The position numbers were made by a program, and so were the translations under genes. Below are positions 8,532 through 16,286 of a DNA stretch of 38,503 nucleotides, piece after piece (the first letter of the stretch is position 1; each line of letters starts with the position of its first letter). This DNA comes from Brevundimonas sp. Lineage in GTDB: Bacteria; Pseudomonadota; Alphaproteobacteria; Caulobacterales; Caulobacteraceae. The stretch spans positions 1-38,503 of the forward strand of contig NZ_JAUSOE010000137.1 of NCBI RefSeq assembly GCF_030656255.1. The letters are read 5' to 3'. Under the pieces are notes generated by a model. The model was not told where the DNA came from. It searched no databases and saw only the letters and a list, made by a program, of their open reading frames with translations.

Positions 8532-9620
8532 ATGACCGACGCGCCCGCGCCCAAAACCGGCATCCTCGACATCGCCCCCTATGTCGGCGGCAAGTCGTCC
8601 ATCGCAGGCGTCGCCGAGCCGATGAAACTGTCCTCCAACGAGAACATGCTGGGCGCCGGCGAGAAGGCGCGGGCCGCCTATGAGGCCGCGATCAAGACTA
8701 TCCATATCTATCCGGACGGCCGGGCGACCAAGCTGCGCGACGCCGTGGCGGAAAAGCATGGGCTGGAGCCCGAGCAGCTGATCTTCGGCAACGGCTCGGA
8801 CGAGGTCTTCGCCCTGCTGAACCAGACCTATCTGACGGCGGGCGACAATATCGTCTGCGGCCAGTACGGCTTCCTGGCCTATCGGATCAGCGCCCTGGGC
8901 TGCGAGGCCCAGGTCAAGCTGGCGCCCGAGCCGAACTTCAAGGCCGAGGTCGATGCGCTGTTGGCCCAGGTCGATGACCGGACCAAGATCGTCTATGTCT
9001 CCAACCCGTCGAACCCGACCGGCAGCTACAACACCGGCGAGGAGATCCGCCGTCTGCACGCCGCGCTTCCGGCCCATGTCATCCTGGTGGTGGACGAAGC
9101 CTATGCGGAATATGTGACCGAGGCCGACTGGGAGACCGCCTTCCCCCTGGCCAAGGACGCGGCCAACATCGTCGTCACCCGCACCTTCTCCAAGATCCAC
9201 GGCCTGGGCGGGCTACGGATCGGCTTCGGCTATGCGCCGGTCGCCGTGGCCGAGGCCATCGACCGTATCCGCCTGCCGTTCAATGTCTCGGTTCCGGGGC
9301 TGGAAGCCGCCGCTGCGGCGGTGGGGGACGAGGCGCACCAGACGGCCTCGCGCGAGCTGGTGTCGAACTGGAAGCCGCGCCTGACCCAGGCCCTGCGCGG
9401 CTTCGGCTTCGAGGTTCTGCCCAGCGCGGGGAATTTCGTGCTGGTGATGTTCGACGGGGCGGAACGGGCCGCCGCCGCCAATGAGTATCTGAACACACGG
9501 GGCATCATCGTGCGGCCGGTCGGCGGCTACGGCCTGCCCCAGGCCCTGCGCATCACCATCGGCACGGAAGACCAGAACAGGGCCGTGATCGACGCGCTAA
9601 GCGAGTTCGCGGCCACCTGA
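8532..9620 (+). CDS. hisC: Histidinol-phosphate aminotransferase
   Basis: This 362-residue fold-type I PLP aminotransferase converts imidazole acetol phosphate to histidinol phosphate; many relatives also transaminate aromatic keto acids. Motifs: KLSSNEN at 32-38, NPSNPTG at 158-164, DEAYAEY at 188-194, the PLP lysine K221 in TFSKIHGLGGLRIG, and a C-terminal arginine in LRITIGT. It starts with ATG after an AAGG ribosome-binding site, 30 bases after the chorismate-mutase-like gene. A strong intrinsic terminator follows. Confidence 0.95.
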   Translation: MTDAPAPKTGILDIAPYVGGKSSIAGVAEPMKLSSNENMLGAGEKARAAYEAAIKTIHIYPDGRATKLRDAVAEKHGLEPEQLIFGNGSDEVFALLNQTYLTAGDNIVCGQYGFLAYRISALGCEAQVKLAPEPNFKAEVDALLAQVDDRTKIVYVSNPSNPTGSYNTGEEIRRLHAALPAHVILVVDEAYAEYVTEADWETAFPLAKDAANIVVTRTFSKIHGLGGLRIGFGYAPVAVAEAIDRIRLPFNVSVPGLEAAAAAVGDEAHQTASRELVSNWKPRLTQALRGFGFEVLPSAGNFVLVMFDGAERAAAANEYLNTRGIIVRPVGGYGLPQALRITIGTEDQNRAVIDALSEFAAT

Positions 9621-9630
9621 TCCGCGAGAG

Positions 9631-9662
9631 CGCGGCGACCGCCCGGCGGTCGCCGCGTTTTT
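9631..9662 (+). terminator. Intrinsic terminator after hisC
   Basis: An almost uninterrupted GC hairpin with arms CGCGGCGACCG and CGGTCGCCGCG is followed at once by five T residues. It sits 10 bases after the hisC stop and just before the end of the convergent MipA-like gene. There is no T run on the minus side, so it mainly serves the plus-strand operon. Confidence 0.9.
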
Positions 9663-9664
9663 CC

Positions 9665-10450
9665 TCAGCCGCCGAAACGGCGGGCGAAGAAGACGCCCGT
9701 GCGGATGGTGTCGTCTTCCTGGGACAGGGGGCTGTCGGCCACGTCGCCCAGGCGGCGCTCGTAGTTGATCAGGCCGCCGGCGGCCCATTTGTCGTTGATC
9801 GGGACCAGCAGGAACAGGCTGGCGCCCGCGCCTTGCAGGCCGCTGCCCGGCGAATAGGCGTCGATGCCGTTGCGGGCGGCCTCGGCGGCGCTGACGCCGT
9901 AATAGGCGTCGGCCAGCTTGGCGTCGCCGCCGCGGGCATAGACAGAGACATTCATCAGCCCGATCGGCGTCACGCGCTGGTGGCCGACCGAGGCGTAGTA
10001 TTCCGTGCCTTCGCTGACGTCCGTCACGTCGCGGCTGACCCGGCCGCCGACGACGATATTGCCGGGCAGGCGCTTGAAGGCGTAGGCGGCGACGTCGGCG
10101 CCGAAGTCGGGACGATCCAGGTCCAGGCCCTCGATGTCGTCGGGCGAGAAGCGCGGGCGCAACTGCAGGCCGGCGCGGAAGTCGTCGGTCTTGATGGCGT
10201 TCCAGCCCAGGCCGTCGATGGCGCTCAGATAGACGACGTCGCGATAATTGGCGGAAACCCACGGCACGACCTGGGTCTCGGAGCCCGTGTCGCCGTTGCT
10301 GTCCTTGCTGTAGAGGGCGCCGACGCCGAGATCGACGGTCCAGCCGTCGGGCGCGGGGCGCAGCTGCTCATAGGGCTGGGACTGGGCCAGGGCGGAGCCG
10401 GCGAAGGCGGTTGCGGCGGCGGCTGTCAGGGCCAGGGTGCGCAAGGACAT
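9665..10450 (-). CDS. MipA/OmpV family outer membrane protein
   Basis: This 261-residue protein has a signal peptide (cleavage after ALA at about 22) and a beta-barrel-like body rich in alternating hydrophobic residues, Gly and Tyr. Family traits are GWTVDLGVGALYSKDSNGD near the N-terminus, WVSANYRDVVYLSAIDGLGWN, LRPRF, the mid region RVTPIGLMNVSVYARGG, and a final strand ending TGVFFARRFGG. MipA/OmpV proteins are outer-membrane proteins with proposed scaffolding or adaptation roles. It lies 25 bases after the plsC stop and could be read through from that operon or have its own promoter. Confidence 0.88.
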   Translation of the reverse strand: MSLRTLALTAAAATAFAGSALAQSQPYEQLRPAPDGWTVDLGVGALYSKDSNGDTGSETQVVPWVSANYRDVVYLSAIDGLGWNAIKTDDFRAGLQLRPRFSPDDIEGLDLDRPDFGADVAAYAFKRLPGNIVVGGRVSRDVTDVSEGTEYYASVGHQRVTPIGLMNVSVYARGGDAKLADAYYGVSAAEAARNGIDAYSPGSGLQGAGASLFLLVPINDKWAAGGLINYERRLGDVADSPLSQEDDTIRTGVFFARRFGG

Positions 10451-10475
10451 TTGGAGCTTTCTCGTACGGAATAGG

Positions 10476-11207
10476 TCAGTCCATACGTTCGAGCTGGGCC
10501 TTTGGCTCCAGCAGGGCTGCAGATGCCGTCTCTATGCGACTTTCCAGCAACGCCATCATCGCGCCGCGCTTCAGTCCGGCGGGGATCGGCTCCAGGAATT
10601 CGAACACCACCTTGCCGGGATAGCGGCGGAAGCCATGGGCGGGCCAATGGACGCCGGAGTTGGTGGCGACCGGCCAGCAGGGGCCTTCCAGATCGCGATA
10701 GATGGCGGCGACGCCGGGCTTGTAGTCGCCGGGCACGCCGGGATCGTTGCGGGTCCCCTCCGGGAAGATGACGATCTGGCGGCCTTCGGACAGGCGCTCG
10801 CGCGCCTGACGCGTCATGTCCTTCAGCGCCTTGGCGTGACCGGCGCGGTCCACGGCGATCATCTTGGCCTTCCAGGCGAACCAGCCGAAGAAGGGCAGGG
10901 GCATCAGCTCCTTCTTCATCACGAAACAGGCGTCGGGCAGGACGGCCAGCAGGGCGACGATGTCCAGCATCCCCTGGTGTTTCGACGCGATCAGGGCCGC
11001 GCCCGACGGGGCATGCTCAAGCCCGCGCACCTCGACCTTGACCCCCGCGATCCAGCGCAGGCCGAACAGCACGATCTTCGCCCACAGCTTGCAAACCCCC
11101 TGGGCGTAGCGGTGCGGCCCCAACAGGGCGGGCGACAGGCCGACGGCGACGATCGGCATCGACAGATAGAGCCAGGCGGTGAAGAGCAGGGAACGTAGGG
11201 TGTTCAC
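10476..11207 (-). CDS. plsC: 1-acyl-sn-glycerol-3-phosphate acyltransferase
   Basis: This 243-residue protein has the acyltransferase HX4D motif (H77, D82 in KHQGMLD) and FPEGTR at 148-153, with an N-terminal hydrophobic segment anchoring it to the inner membrane. It adds the second acyl chain to lysophosphatidic acid, making phosphatidic acid for phospholipid synthesis. The start is GTG at 11207, exactly abutting the TAA of the YdcF-like gene, so it is the fourth gene of the ftsE-ftsX-ydcF-plsC run. Confidence 0.9.
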   Translation of the reverse strand: MNTLRSLLFTAWLYLSMPIVAVGLSPALLGPHRYAQGVCKLWAKIVLFGLRWIAGVKVEVRGLEHAPSGAALIASKHQGMLDIVALLAVLPDACFVMKKELMPLPFFGWFAWKAKMIAVDRAGHAKALKDMTRQARERLSEGRQIVIFPEGTRNDPGVPGDYKPGVAAIYRDLEGPCWPVATNSGVHWPAHGFRRYPGKVVFEFLEPIPAGLKRGAMMALLESRIETASAALLEPKAQLERMD

Positions 11208-11834
11208 TTAGGCAGGGGCCTTTTCGGCGGAGGTTTCAGTCGCGGGGGCGTCGCGGCTGAGCCGGCGAATCCCTTCGCGGCCCAGTGCGGTCAGATATTT
11301 CAGATATTCCAGCGTCATGCGCCGCGCCGTCACCGTCGCCCGCCACCAATGCCGGTTGTCCAGCGACGGGGTCGAGACGGCGTAGGGGGTCAGTTTCACG
11401 CCCGGCATCTGGCCGCGGATCTCCACCAGCGAGCGGGGCATATGATAGTCGGAGGTGACGACGATCAGGTCGTCATAGCCCTTGGACCGGGCCCAGGCGG
11501 CGATCTCCTGGGCGTTGCCGACGGTGTCCTCGGCCTCGAAACCCAGGTCGACGCAGCAGTTGAACAGACGGCTGGAGCCCGGCGTCAGCTCGCGCAGCTC
11601 GCGACGACGGACCTCACGGTTGACGCCCGAGATCAGGACGCGCTGGCCCTTGCCCTGTTCCAGCAGGCGGATGGCGGCGTTGACCCGTTCGGCGGACGGG
11701 CCGGTCAGGGCCACGATGGCGTCGGCCGTGGCGGGTTCGTCGGCGGGCGTCAGTTCGCGCACCCGATGGGCGAAGGCGAACAGGCCGACCAGCCAGATCA
11801 GGGCGACAATGCCGATGACGACGAGCAGCCTCAT
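11208..11834 (-). CDS. YdcF/ElyC-like DUF218 membrane protein
   Basis: This 208-residue protein has one N-terminal membrane anchor (MRLLVVIGIVALIWLVGLFAF) and a DUF218 domain: DAIVALTGPSAERVNAAIRLL, VLISGVNREV, DTVGNAQEIAAWARSKGYDDLIVVTSDYHMPRS. ElyC/YdcF relatives act in envelope maintenance. The ATG at 11834 overlaps the ftsX stop (ATGA). The frame is open much further upstream, but those residues are the antisense-frame reading of ftsX and are not part of the gene. Confidence 0.9.
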   Translation of the reverse strand: MRLLVVIGIVALIWLVGLFAFAHRVRELTPADEPATADAIVALTGPSAERVNAAIRLLEQGKGQRVLISGVNREVRRRELRELTPGSSRLFNCCVDLGFEAEDTVGNAQEIAAWARSKGYDDLIVVTSDYHMPRSLVEIRGQMPGVKLTPYAVSTPSLDNRHWWRATVTARRMTLEYLKYLTALGREGIRRLSRDAPATETSAEKAPA

Positions 11835-12733
11835 CCCTTCCCCCGACCTGAACCCAGAACCTGCATGGCGGCGAATCTGGCCGCGACAAGCGCCACCGTA
11901 GCCGCCAGCAGCGGACATGGCGAGAGCAGCAGCAGGTCGCCCCAAGTCACGGGCAGGGCCTGGGTCAGGCCGTCCGATCCGCCCACGAAGCGCACGAAGG
12001 CCAGGAGCACTCCCGCCAGTCCCGCCCCAATGGCTCCCGCGCCGGCCGCAATCAGGGCGAAGCGGCGCTGAAACAGCCAGGCGATGCGGCCGTCTGTGGC
12101 CCCGTTCAGGCTCAGGGTCTCGATCACCCCGCGCCCCGCCGCCAGGCCGGCGCGGGTGGCGTAGGCGATGGCGGCGGCGGCGGCGAAGGCGGTGGCCAGG
12201 AAGGCGGCGCCGGCCAGGGCGGTGATCAGGGCGGCCGAACGCTCGACCTCGCCGCGCCAAAGACTGTGGTCATCGACCGTGGCGTCCAGCCCGGCCTCGG
12301 CCAGGGCGCGGCTGAGGCTGACCGCGCTGGCGGGGGCGTTCGGGTTCAACCGCACCGTCACCAGATGGGGCAGGGGCAGGTCGGGCAGGACGGCGTCGCC
12401 CAGCCAGGGCCGCAGCAGATCCTCGGCCGCCTTTCGATCCAGGGCCGCCGCCTCCTCGACCCCGGCGACGCCGGACAGGGTCTCGGCCGCGCGGGCGGCG
12501 GCGGTGTCGCCGCTCTCGCCGACACGGGGGCGGACCTGAACCGTGGCCTCGGCGCCCAGCTGGCGCGCCCAGCCATGGGCGGCGCGGTCGGCGGCCGAGG
12601 CGGCGACGGCGGCCAGACAGGCCAGGAAACACAGGACGGCGATGACGGTCATCAGCCAGGGCTCGCCGGCCGCCGCCGGGGGCAGCAGGCCGGGACGTCC
12701 CCGGGAAAGTCGGAAGTCGGACAGGCGGATCAT
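11831..12733 (-). CDS. ftsX: Cell division protein FtsX
   Basis: This 300-residue membrane protein has the FtsX layout: a short cytoplasmic start, a first membrane helix (about 28-50), a periplasmic domain (about 51-165), then three helices (about 170-195, 218-245, 270-292). Together with FtsE it forms an ABC-type complex at the divisome that regulates cell-wall hydrolases. The ATG overlaps the ftsE stop and the TGA overlaps the ydcF start, both as ATGA. The sequence is divergent and Ala-rich, as is usual for FtsX; operon position makes the call secure. Confidence 0.9.
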   Translation of the reverse strand: MIRLSDFRLSRGRPGLLPPAAAGEPWLMTVIAVLCFLACLAAVAASAADRAAHGWARQLGAEATVQVRPRVGESGDTAAARAAETLSGVAGVEEAAALDRKAAEDLLRPWLGDAVLPDLPLPHLVTVRLNPNAPASAVSLSRALAEAGLDATVDDHSLWRGEVERSAALITALAGAAFLATAFAAAAAIAYATRAGLAAGRGVIETLSLNGATDGRIAWLFQRRFALIAAGAGAIGAGLAGVLLAFVRFVGGSDGLTQALPVTWGDLLLLSPCPLLAATVALVAARFAAMQVLGSGRGKG

Positions 12734-13449
12734 GCGGCGGCCCGTGCGGCTTCGGTCAGTCGGCCCTGATCCAGTCGCAGGACCCGCGCGCCCGAGCGCT
12801 CGGCCAGGGCCTGGTCATGGCTGGCGATCAGGACGGTGGCGCCCAGACGGTTCAGCGACTGGAACAGGCGCAGCAGTTTCTCGGCCATGACGGCGTCCAC
12901 GCTGCCGGTCGGTTCGTCGGCGACGATCAGGCCGGGGCGGGTGATGACGGCGCGGGCGATGGCCAGGCGCTGCTTCTCACCGCCGGACAGGGCCGGGGGA
13001 CGGGCGTCCATTCTGCGGCCCAGGCCGACCCATTTCAGCATTTCTTCCACGTCGGCGGCGTAGTCGGCCTCGCGCCCGCCCGCCAGCCGCAGGGGCAGGG
13101 CGACGTTGTCGAAGGCGGACAGGTGGTCCAGCAGGCGGAAATCCTGGAACACCACCCCCATGCGGCGGCGAAAGGCGGGGATGTCGCGTCGGTCGATGTC
13201 CGAGACGTCGGCTCCGAACAGGCGAATGGTCCCGCTAGTCGGTCGGTCGGCCAGGGTCAGAAGCCGCAGTAGCGAAGACTTTCCGGCGCCGGACGGCCCG
13301 GTAAGGAAGTGGAAAGAGCCTCGCGTCAGAATGAGGTTAACGTCTCGCAGCACGTCGGGCGCGTCCACATAGCCGAAACCCACGCCCGACAGGCGGACGG
13401 TCTCGGTCACAGGGGCGGAATCGGCGGCGCTGGGTGGCGAGGACGGCAT
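12730..13449 (-). CDS. ftsE: Cell division ATP-binding protein FtsE
   Basis: This 239-residue ABC ATPase has Walker A GPSGAGKSS (51-59), Q-loop Q102 in VVFQDFRLLDHL, signature LSGGEKQR (154-161), Walker B LIVADEPTG (174-182) and the H-loop in LIASHD. FQDFRLL is typical of FtsE. The ATG at 13449 gives a 13-residue extension of low complexity; a GTG at 13410 (VTETVRLSGV) is an alternative start closer to the usual FtsE N-terminus. It is the first gene of the ftsE-ftsX-ydcF-plsC run and is divergent from the zitP-like gene. Confidence 0.93.
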   Translation of the reverse strand: MPSSPPSAADSAPVTETVRLSGVGFGYVDAPDVLRDVNLILTRGSFHFLTGPSGAGKSSLLRLLTLADRPTSGTIRLFGADVSDIDRRDIPAFRRRMGVVFQDFRLLDHLSAFDNVALPLRLAGGREADYAADVEEMLKWVGLGRRMDARPPALSGGEKQRLAIARAVITRPGLIVADEPTGSVDAVMAEKLLRLFQSLNRLGATVLIASHDQALAERSGARVLRLDQGRLTEAARAAA

Positions 13450-13521
13450 TGAGTTTTGTTTCAGGGACAGGGCGCGAAATCGCGCCTTACAGGAGGGGGC
13501 GACAGCCTCGCAGTCAGCCAC
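13450..13521. promoter_or_regulatory. Divergent ftsE/zitP-like spacer with perfect palindrome
   Basis: The 72-base spacer must hold both divergent promoters. At 13471-13486 it contains the perfect inverted repeat GGCGCGAAATCGCGCC (seven-base arms, two-base centre). This could be an operator or a hairpin in the zitP-like leader. I could not identify convincing -35/-10 pairs. Confidence 0.4.
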
Positions 13522-14532
13522 ATGATACTGACCTGCCCCGCCTGCGCCACCAGCTATTTCATTCCCGACGACGCCGTGGGCGCGAACGGGCGCAAGGTGC
13601 GTTGCAAATCGTGCGGCGAAATCTGGCGCGCGACCAGCGACGAACCTCTGGAACTGAGCGTCGCGCCCGAGCCGCGCATCATCTCGACGCCCGAGCCGGA
13701 CGCCGCCTCTGAGCCCGCCAGCTTGGCCGAGACCCCGGCCCCCGAGCTTCCCAAGGCCTTCCGCGCCCGCGCCGAACAGCAGCGTCGCCTGCGCCGCGCC
13801 GCCACCCATGGCGTGGTGTGGGCGGGCCTGGCCAGCGCCTTTGTCGGTTTGATCGTCTCGGCCTTCCTGTTCCGGGTCGAGGTGGTCGAGGCCTTCCCGC
13901 GCGCCGCCGCCGCCTATGCCGCCGTCGGGGCGCCCGTGAATCCCATCGGTCTGGACTTCGAGGCCATGACGGCCAAGGAGGTCGCCAATCATCCCGGCAT
14001 GGTCCTGGTGTCCGGCGCGCTGCGCAATGTGCGCGACGCCGAGATCGTGGCCCCGCCGGTCCGCGTCGCCCTGCTGGACGAGCACGGCGCCGAGGTCGGT
14101 TTCAAGATCGTCGCCATCGACGCCGCCCCGGTCCTGCCCGGCAAGGTCCAGGGCTTCGCCGTCCTGATCCCCGACCCCGGCGGCCATGCGGCCGACATCG
14201 GGGTCAATTTCGTGACGACGGACGCCCCCCACGCCAAGCCGGACGCCGCTCACGCCGCGCCCGCCGAAGCGGCGCCAGCGGCGGATCATGGCGAAGACCA
14301 CGCTGCGCCTCAGGCAGCGCCCGCTCACGAGCCCGATCATGCGCCCGCCGAGACGGGCGGTGGTCATGCGTCGGCGAACGCTCATGCCGCGATGGCGCCG
14401 GCCTCCAATGGCTTGAGATCTGCGGTCGCGCCGGGCGTCGCCCCGCGCAACGCCCAGGCGCCGATCGAGGCCCGCCCGATTCGCGTGGTGGACAACGGGC
14501 ACGGCGAGGCGGTATCCGCCTCGCATGGCTGA
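13522..14532 (+). CDS. zitP: MJ0042 zinc-ribbon/DUF3426 polarity factor, ZitP-like, with His-rich tail
   Basis: This 336-residue protein has an N-terminal zinc ribbon (C5, C8, C28, C31), a membrane helix at about 97-118, a DUF3426 domain (about 130-233) and a disordered Ala/Pro/His-rich tail (about 234-336) with ten histidines. ZitP of Caulobacter, which binds PopZ at the cell poles and controls pilus assembly, has the same ribbon-helix-DUF3426 order. From memory, its PopZ-contact residues include R24, R27 and W35, and this protein has R24, R27 and W35 at the same positions. ATG 13522 is chosen because the ribbon starts at residue 1; the frame is open upstream. It overlaps the next gene by eight bases. 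Confidence 0.75.
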   Translation: MILTCPACATSYFIPDDAVGANGRKVRCKSCGEIWRATSDEPLELSVAPEPRIISTPEPDAASEPASLAETPAPELPKAFRARAEQQRRLRRAATHGVVWAGLASAFVGLIVSAFLFRVEVVEAFPRAAAAYAAVGAPVNPIGLDFEAMTAKEVANHPGMVLVSGALRNVRDAEIVAPPVRVALLDEHGAEVGFKIVAIDAAPVLPGKVQGFAVLIPDPGGHAADIGVNFVTTDAPHAKPDAAHAAPAEAAPAADHGEDHAAPQAAPAHEPDHAPAETGGGHASANAHAAMAPASNGLRSAVAPGVAPRNAQAPIEARPIRVVDNGHGEAVSASHG

Positions 14533-15058
14533 TCCCTCCCCCAAGCCGACCATTCTCCTGGCCGAGGCCGACATCGCCCGCGTCGTGGCGGATCTGGCCG
14601 CGCGCATCGCCCCTGTCATCGACGACGATACAGTCGCCGCCGTCCTGCTGACCGGCGGTCTGTGGTTCGCCGCCGACCTGACCCGCGCCCTGTCGCGCGT
14701 CGGCCGCAATGTCCGGTTCGACGCCCTGTGGCTGACCTCCTATGGCGACGACAAGACCAGCCGGGGCAAGATCGACGTCTATGCGCCGTTCCAGCGGCCC
14801 ATCGCCGGGCGGCGCGTGCTGATCCTGGACGACGTCTTCGACACAGGCCTGTCCCTGGCCGAGGCCGCCCGGATCGCCCGCGAGGCCGGGGCCTCCGAGG
14901 TCCTGACCTGCGTTTTCGCCCGCAAGCCCTGGCCTGCGCCGCGCGCGCCCGAGCCGGACTTCGTCGGCTGGGAGGCGCCGGACCGGTTCCTGGTGGGCTA
15001 CGGCCTGGACAATGCGGGCGGATTGCGTGGCCTTCCGGACATCTGCGCGCTGGACTGA
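14525..15058 (+). CDS. Phosphoribosyltransferase, hypoxanthine-type
   Basis: This 177-residue type I phosphoribosyltransferase has the PRPP-binding loop LILDDVFDTGLSL (about 99-111) and the fold pattern AAVLLTGGLWFAADLTRAL and SYGDDKTSRGKIDVY. The closest family is Hpt-like (hypoxanthine/guanine salvage), though the C-terminal LVGYGLDNAGGLRGLPDICAL is the typical hood ending of that group. It overlaps the zitP-like gene by eight bases in another frame and is probably co-translated. Substrate base is not certain from sequence alone. Confidence 0.85.
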   Translation: MADPSPKPTILLAEADIARVVADLAARIAPVIDDDTVAAVLLTGGLWFAADLTRALSRVGRNVRFDALWLTSYGDDKTSRGKIDVYAPFQRPIAGRRVLILDDVFDTGLSLAEAARIAREAGASEVLTCVFARKPWPAPRAPEPDFVGWEAPDRFLVGYGLDNAGGLRGLPDICALD

Positions 15059-15080
15059 CGATAAAGCGGCCTGTTCGGCG

Positions 15081-15108
15081 TTGACTCTGAGACGCCCTTC
15101 CGTATATG
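15081..15108 (+). promoter_or_regulatory. Predicted sigma-70-type promoter of rplU-rpmA
   Basis: TTGACT at 15081-15086 and TATATG at 15103-15108 are separated by 16 bases, close to the housekeeping consensus. The -35 box overlaps a GACTC, a GANTC site of the kind methylated by CcrM in Caulobacterales. Transcription would start near 15115 and give a leader of about 65 bases that includes the hairpin at 15121-15145. Confidence 0.65.
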
Positions 15109-15120
15109 TCGCCGCTCTTC

Positions 15121-15145
15121 GCCCCCGGGGGTCTCTCCGGAGGGC
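15121..15145 (+). promoter_or_regulatory. GC-rich leader hairpin upstream of rplU
   Basis: The leader can fold into a ten-pair stem with a single bulged A and a four-base loop (GUCU). The outer arms are GCCC/GGGC and the inner arms CCGGGG/CUCCGG, including one G-U pair. Five T residues follow at 15153-15157, so it resembles an attenuator or an L21-binding leader. The rplU ATG is 35 bases beyond the stem. Confidence 0.55.
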
Positions 15146-15179
15146 GTATTCATTTTTGCGTTTGCGCTGAGGCTTCAAC

Positions 15180-15734
15180 ATGTACGCGGTGATCAAGACC
15201 GGCGGCAAGCAGTACCGGGTCCAACCGGGCGATACGATTGTCGTCGAAAAGCTCGATGGCGACGCCGGCTCGGAGCTGAAGTTCGACAGCGTCCTGATGC
15301 TGGGCGGCGACAAGGGCGTGACCCTGGGCGCTCCCCTGATCGACGGCGCTTTCGTCGGCGCGACCCTGGTAGAAACCCGCAAGGGTGAGAAGATCAAGAT
15401 CTTCAAGAAGACCCGTCGTCAGGGCTATCGCCGCACCAACGGCCACCGCCAGATGGAATCGGTCCTGCGCATCACCGGCATCGAAGGCGCCGGCGAGACC
15501 GCCAAGTGGGACGGCAAGGTCGATCTGACCACCAAGGCCGAGATCAACCTGCGGGCCCGCAACCTGGCCACCCGTGGCGCGACCTCCTCGCTGGGTTCGA
15601 CCGAGACGGTCGTGACCGACGTGGACGGCGCCGAGGTCAAGGGCGTCGTGGTCGAGAGCTCGGCTCCCGCCAAGAAGGCCCCGGCCAAGAAGAAGGCCGC
15701 GCCCAAGGCTGAAGCCGCCGGCGACGAAGCCTAA
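15180..15734 (+). CDS. rplU: 50S ribosomal protein L21, C-terminally extended
   Basis: The first 100 or so residues are canonical L21 (MYAVIKTGGKQYRVQPGDTIVVEKL, FKKTRRQGYRRTNGHRQ). The protein is 184 residues against about 103 in E. coli. The extension has a middle part (KWDGKVDLTTKAEINLRARNLATRG) and a Lys/Ala/Pro-rich end (KKAPAKKKAAPKAE), likely disordered and RNA-contacting. Extended L21 proteins occur in alphaproteobacteria. It is followed by rpmA after 97 bases that contain a structured element at 15777-15807. Confidence 0.96.
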   Translation: MYAVIKTGGKQYRVQPGDTIVVEKLDGDAGSELKFDSVLMLGGDKGVTLGAPLIDGAFVGATLVETRKGEKIKIFKKTRRQGYRRTNGHRQMESVLRITGIEGAGETAKWDGKVDLTTKAEINLRARNLATRGATSSLGSTETVVTDVDGAEVKGVVVESSAPAKKAPAKKKAAPKAEAAGDEA

Positions 15735-15776
15735 GACATTCACCGGCGCTTCACCGCGCCAAACGGTATCACGGAC

Positions 15777-15807
15777 GCGCTCAAGTAGGCCGAAAGGCCG
15801 GTAGCGC
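15777..15807 (+). repeat. Structured element, copy A, in the rplU-rpmA spacer
   Basis: The 31-base element has outer arms GCGC/GCGC, an internal loop TCAAGTA on the 5' side and GGTA on the 3' side, and an inner stem GGCC-GAAA-GGCC capped by a GNRA tetraloop. A near-identical copy, differing in the inner stem, lies at 27304-27333 before the rsuA-like gene. It ends 24 bases before the rpmA start and is distinct from the ribosome-binding site (GGAG at 15821). Confidence 0.75.
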
Positions 15808-15831
15808 ACCAAGAAGAGACGGAGCGGCAAG

Positions 15832-16119
15832 ATGGCTCACAAGAAATCCGGTGGTTCGTCGCGTAACGGTCGCGACTCCGAGTCGAAGCGCCTGGGCGTG
15901 AAGAAGTTCGGCGGCGAGCGTGTGCTGGCCGGCAACATCATCGTGCGTCAGCGCGGCACCACCTTCCACCCGGGTGAGAACATCGGCATGGGCCGTGACC
16001 ACACCCTGTTCGCCCTGACCCACGGCGCGGTGAAATTCACCAAGAAAGCCGGCGGCCGATGCTATGTATCGGTCCTCGCGGCCAACGACGACGCCGCCCA
16101 GGCTATGGCGGCCGAGTAA
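15832..16119 (+). CDS. rpmA: 50S ribosomal protein L27
   Basis: This 95-residue protein is canonical L27: [29 protein letters not shown] with the flexible N-terminus that reaches the peptidyl-transferase centre, then [29 protein letters not shown]. It starts MAHKK with no N-terminal prepeptide, so no processing is needed. A GGAG ribosome-binding site is seven bases from the ATG. It ends the rplU-rpmA unit; a terminator-like hairpin follows. Confidence 0.97.
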   Translation: MAHKKSGGSSRNGRDSESKRLGVKKFGGERVLAGNIIVRQRGTTFHPGENIGMGRDHTLFALTHGAVKFTKKAGGRCYVSVLAANDDAAQAMAAE

Positions 16120-16189
16120 CGCAGTCTGGAACACTCCGGATCGCGTTGCTCTTGAAAGCAGCCGGTCCGGACCAGGGAAGATATTCCGC

Positions 16190-16222
16190 GGGGAGTCTGG
16201 ATCACCAGGCTCCCCGTTTGTG
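16190..16222 (+). terminator. Probable terminator after rpmA
   Basis: Arms GGGGAG (16190-16195) and CTCCCC (16210-16215), with inner TGG/CCA pairing, are followed by GTTTGTGTTT. The T tract is interrupted, so this is a moderate terminator. The GNAT gene starts 64 bases later. Confidence 0.65.
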
Positions 16223-16286
16223 TTTCCCCGCCTCGTAGACCGCCCGAGCCCTCCAAGGTGGCGGTCCTTACGAAGAGGCGACTGCC

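Noticed and set aside
13450..14709. An extended FtsE frame of 659 codons reaching past 14700
   Set aside because: Everything upstream of 13449 is antisense to the zitP-like gene and the phosphoribosyltransferase; the FtsE homology begins after 13449.
15777..15807. A tRNA gene or tRNA fragment
   Set aside because: Only D-arm-like arms are present; there is no acceptor stem, anticodon arm or T-arm in the flanks.
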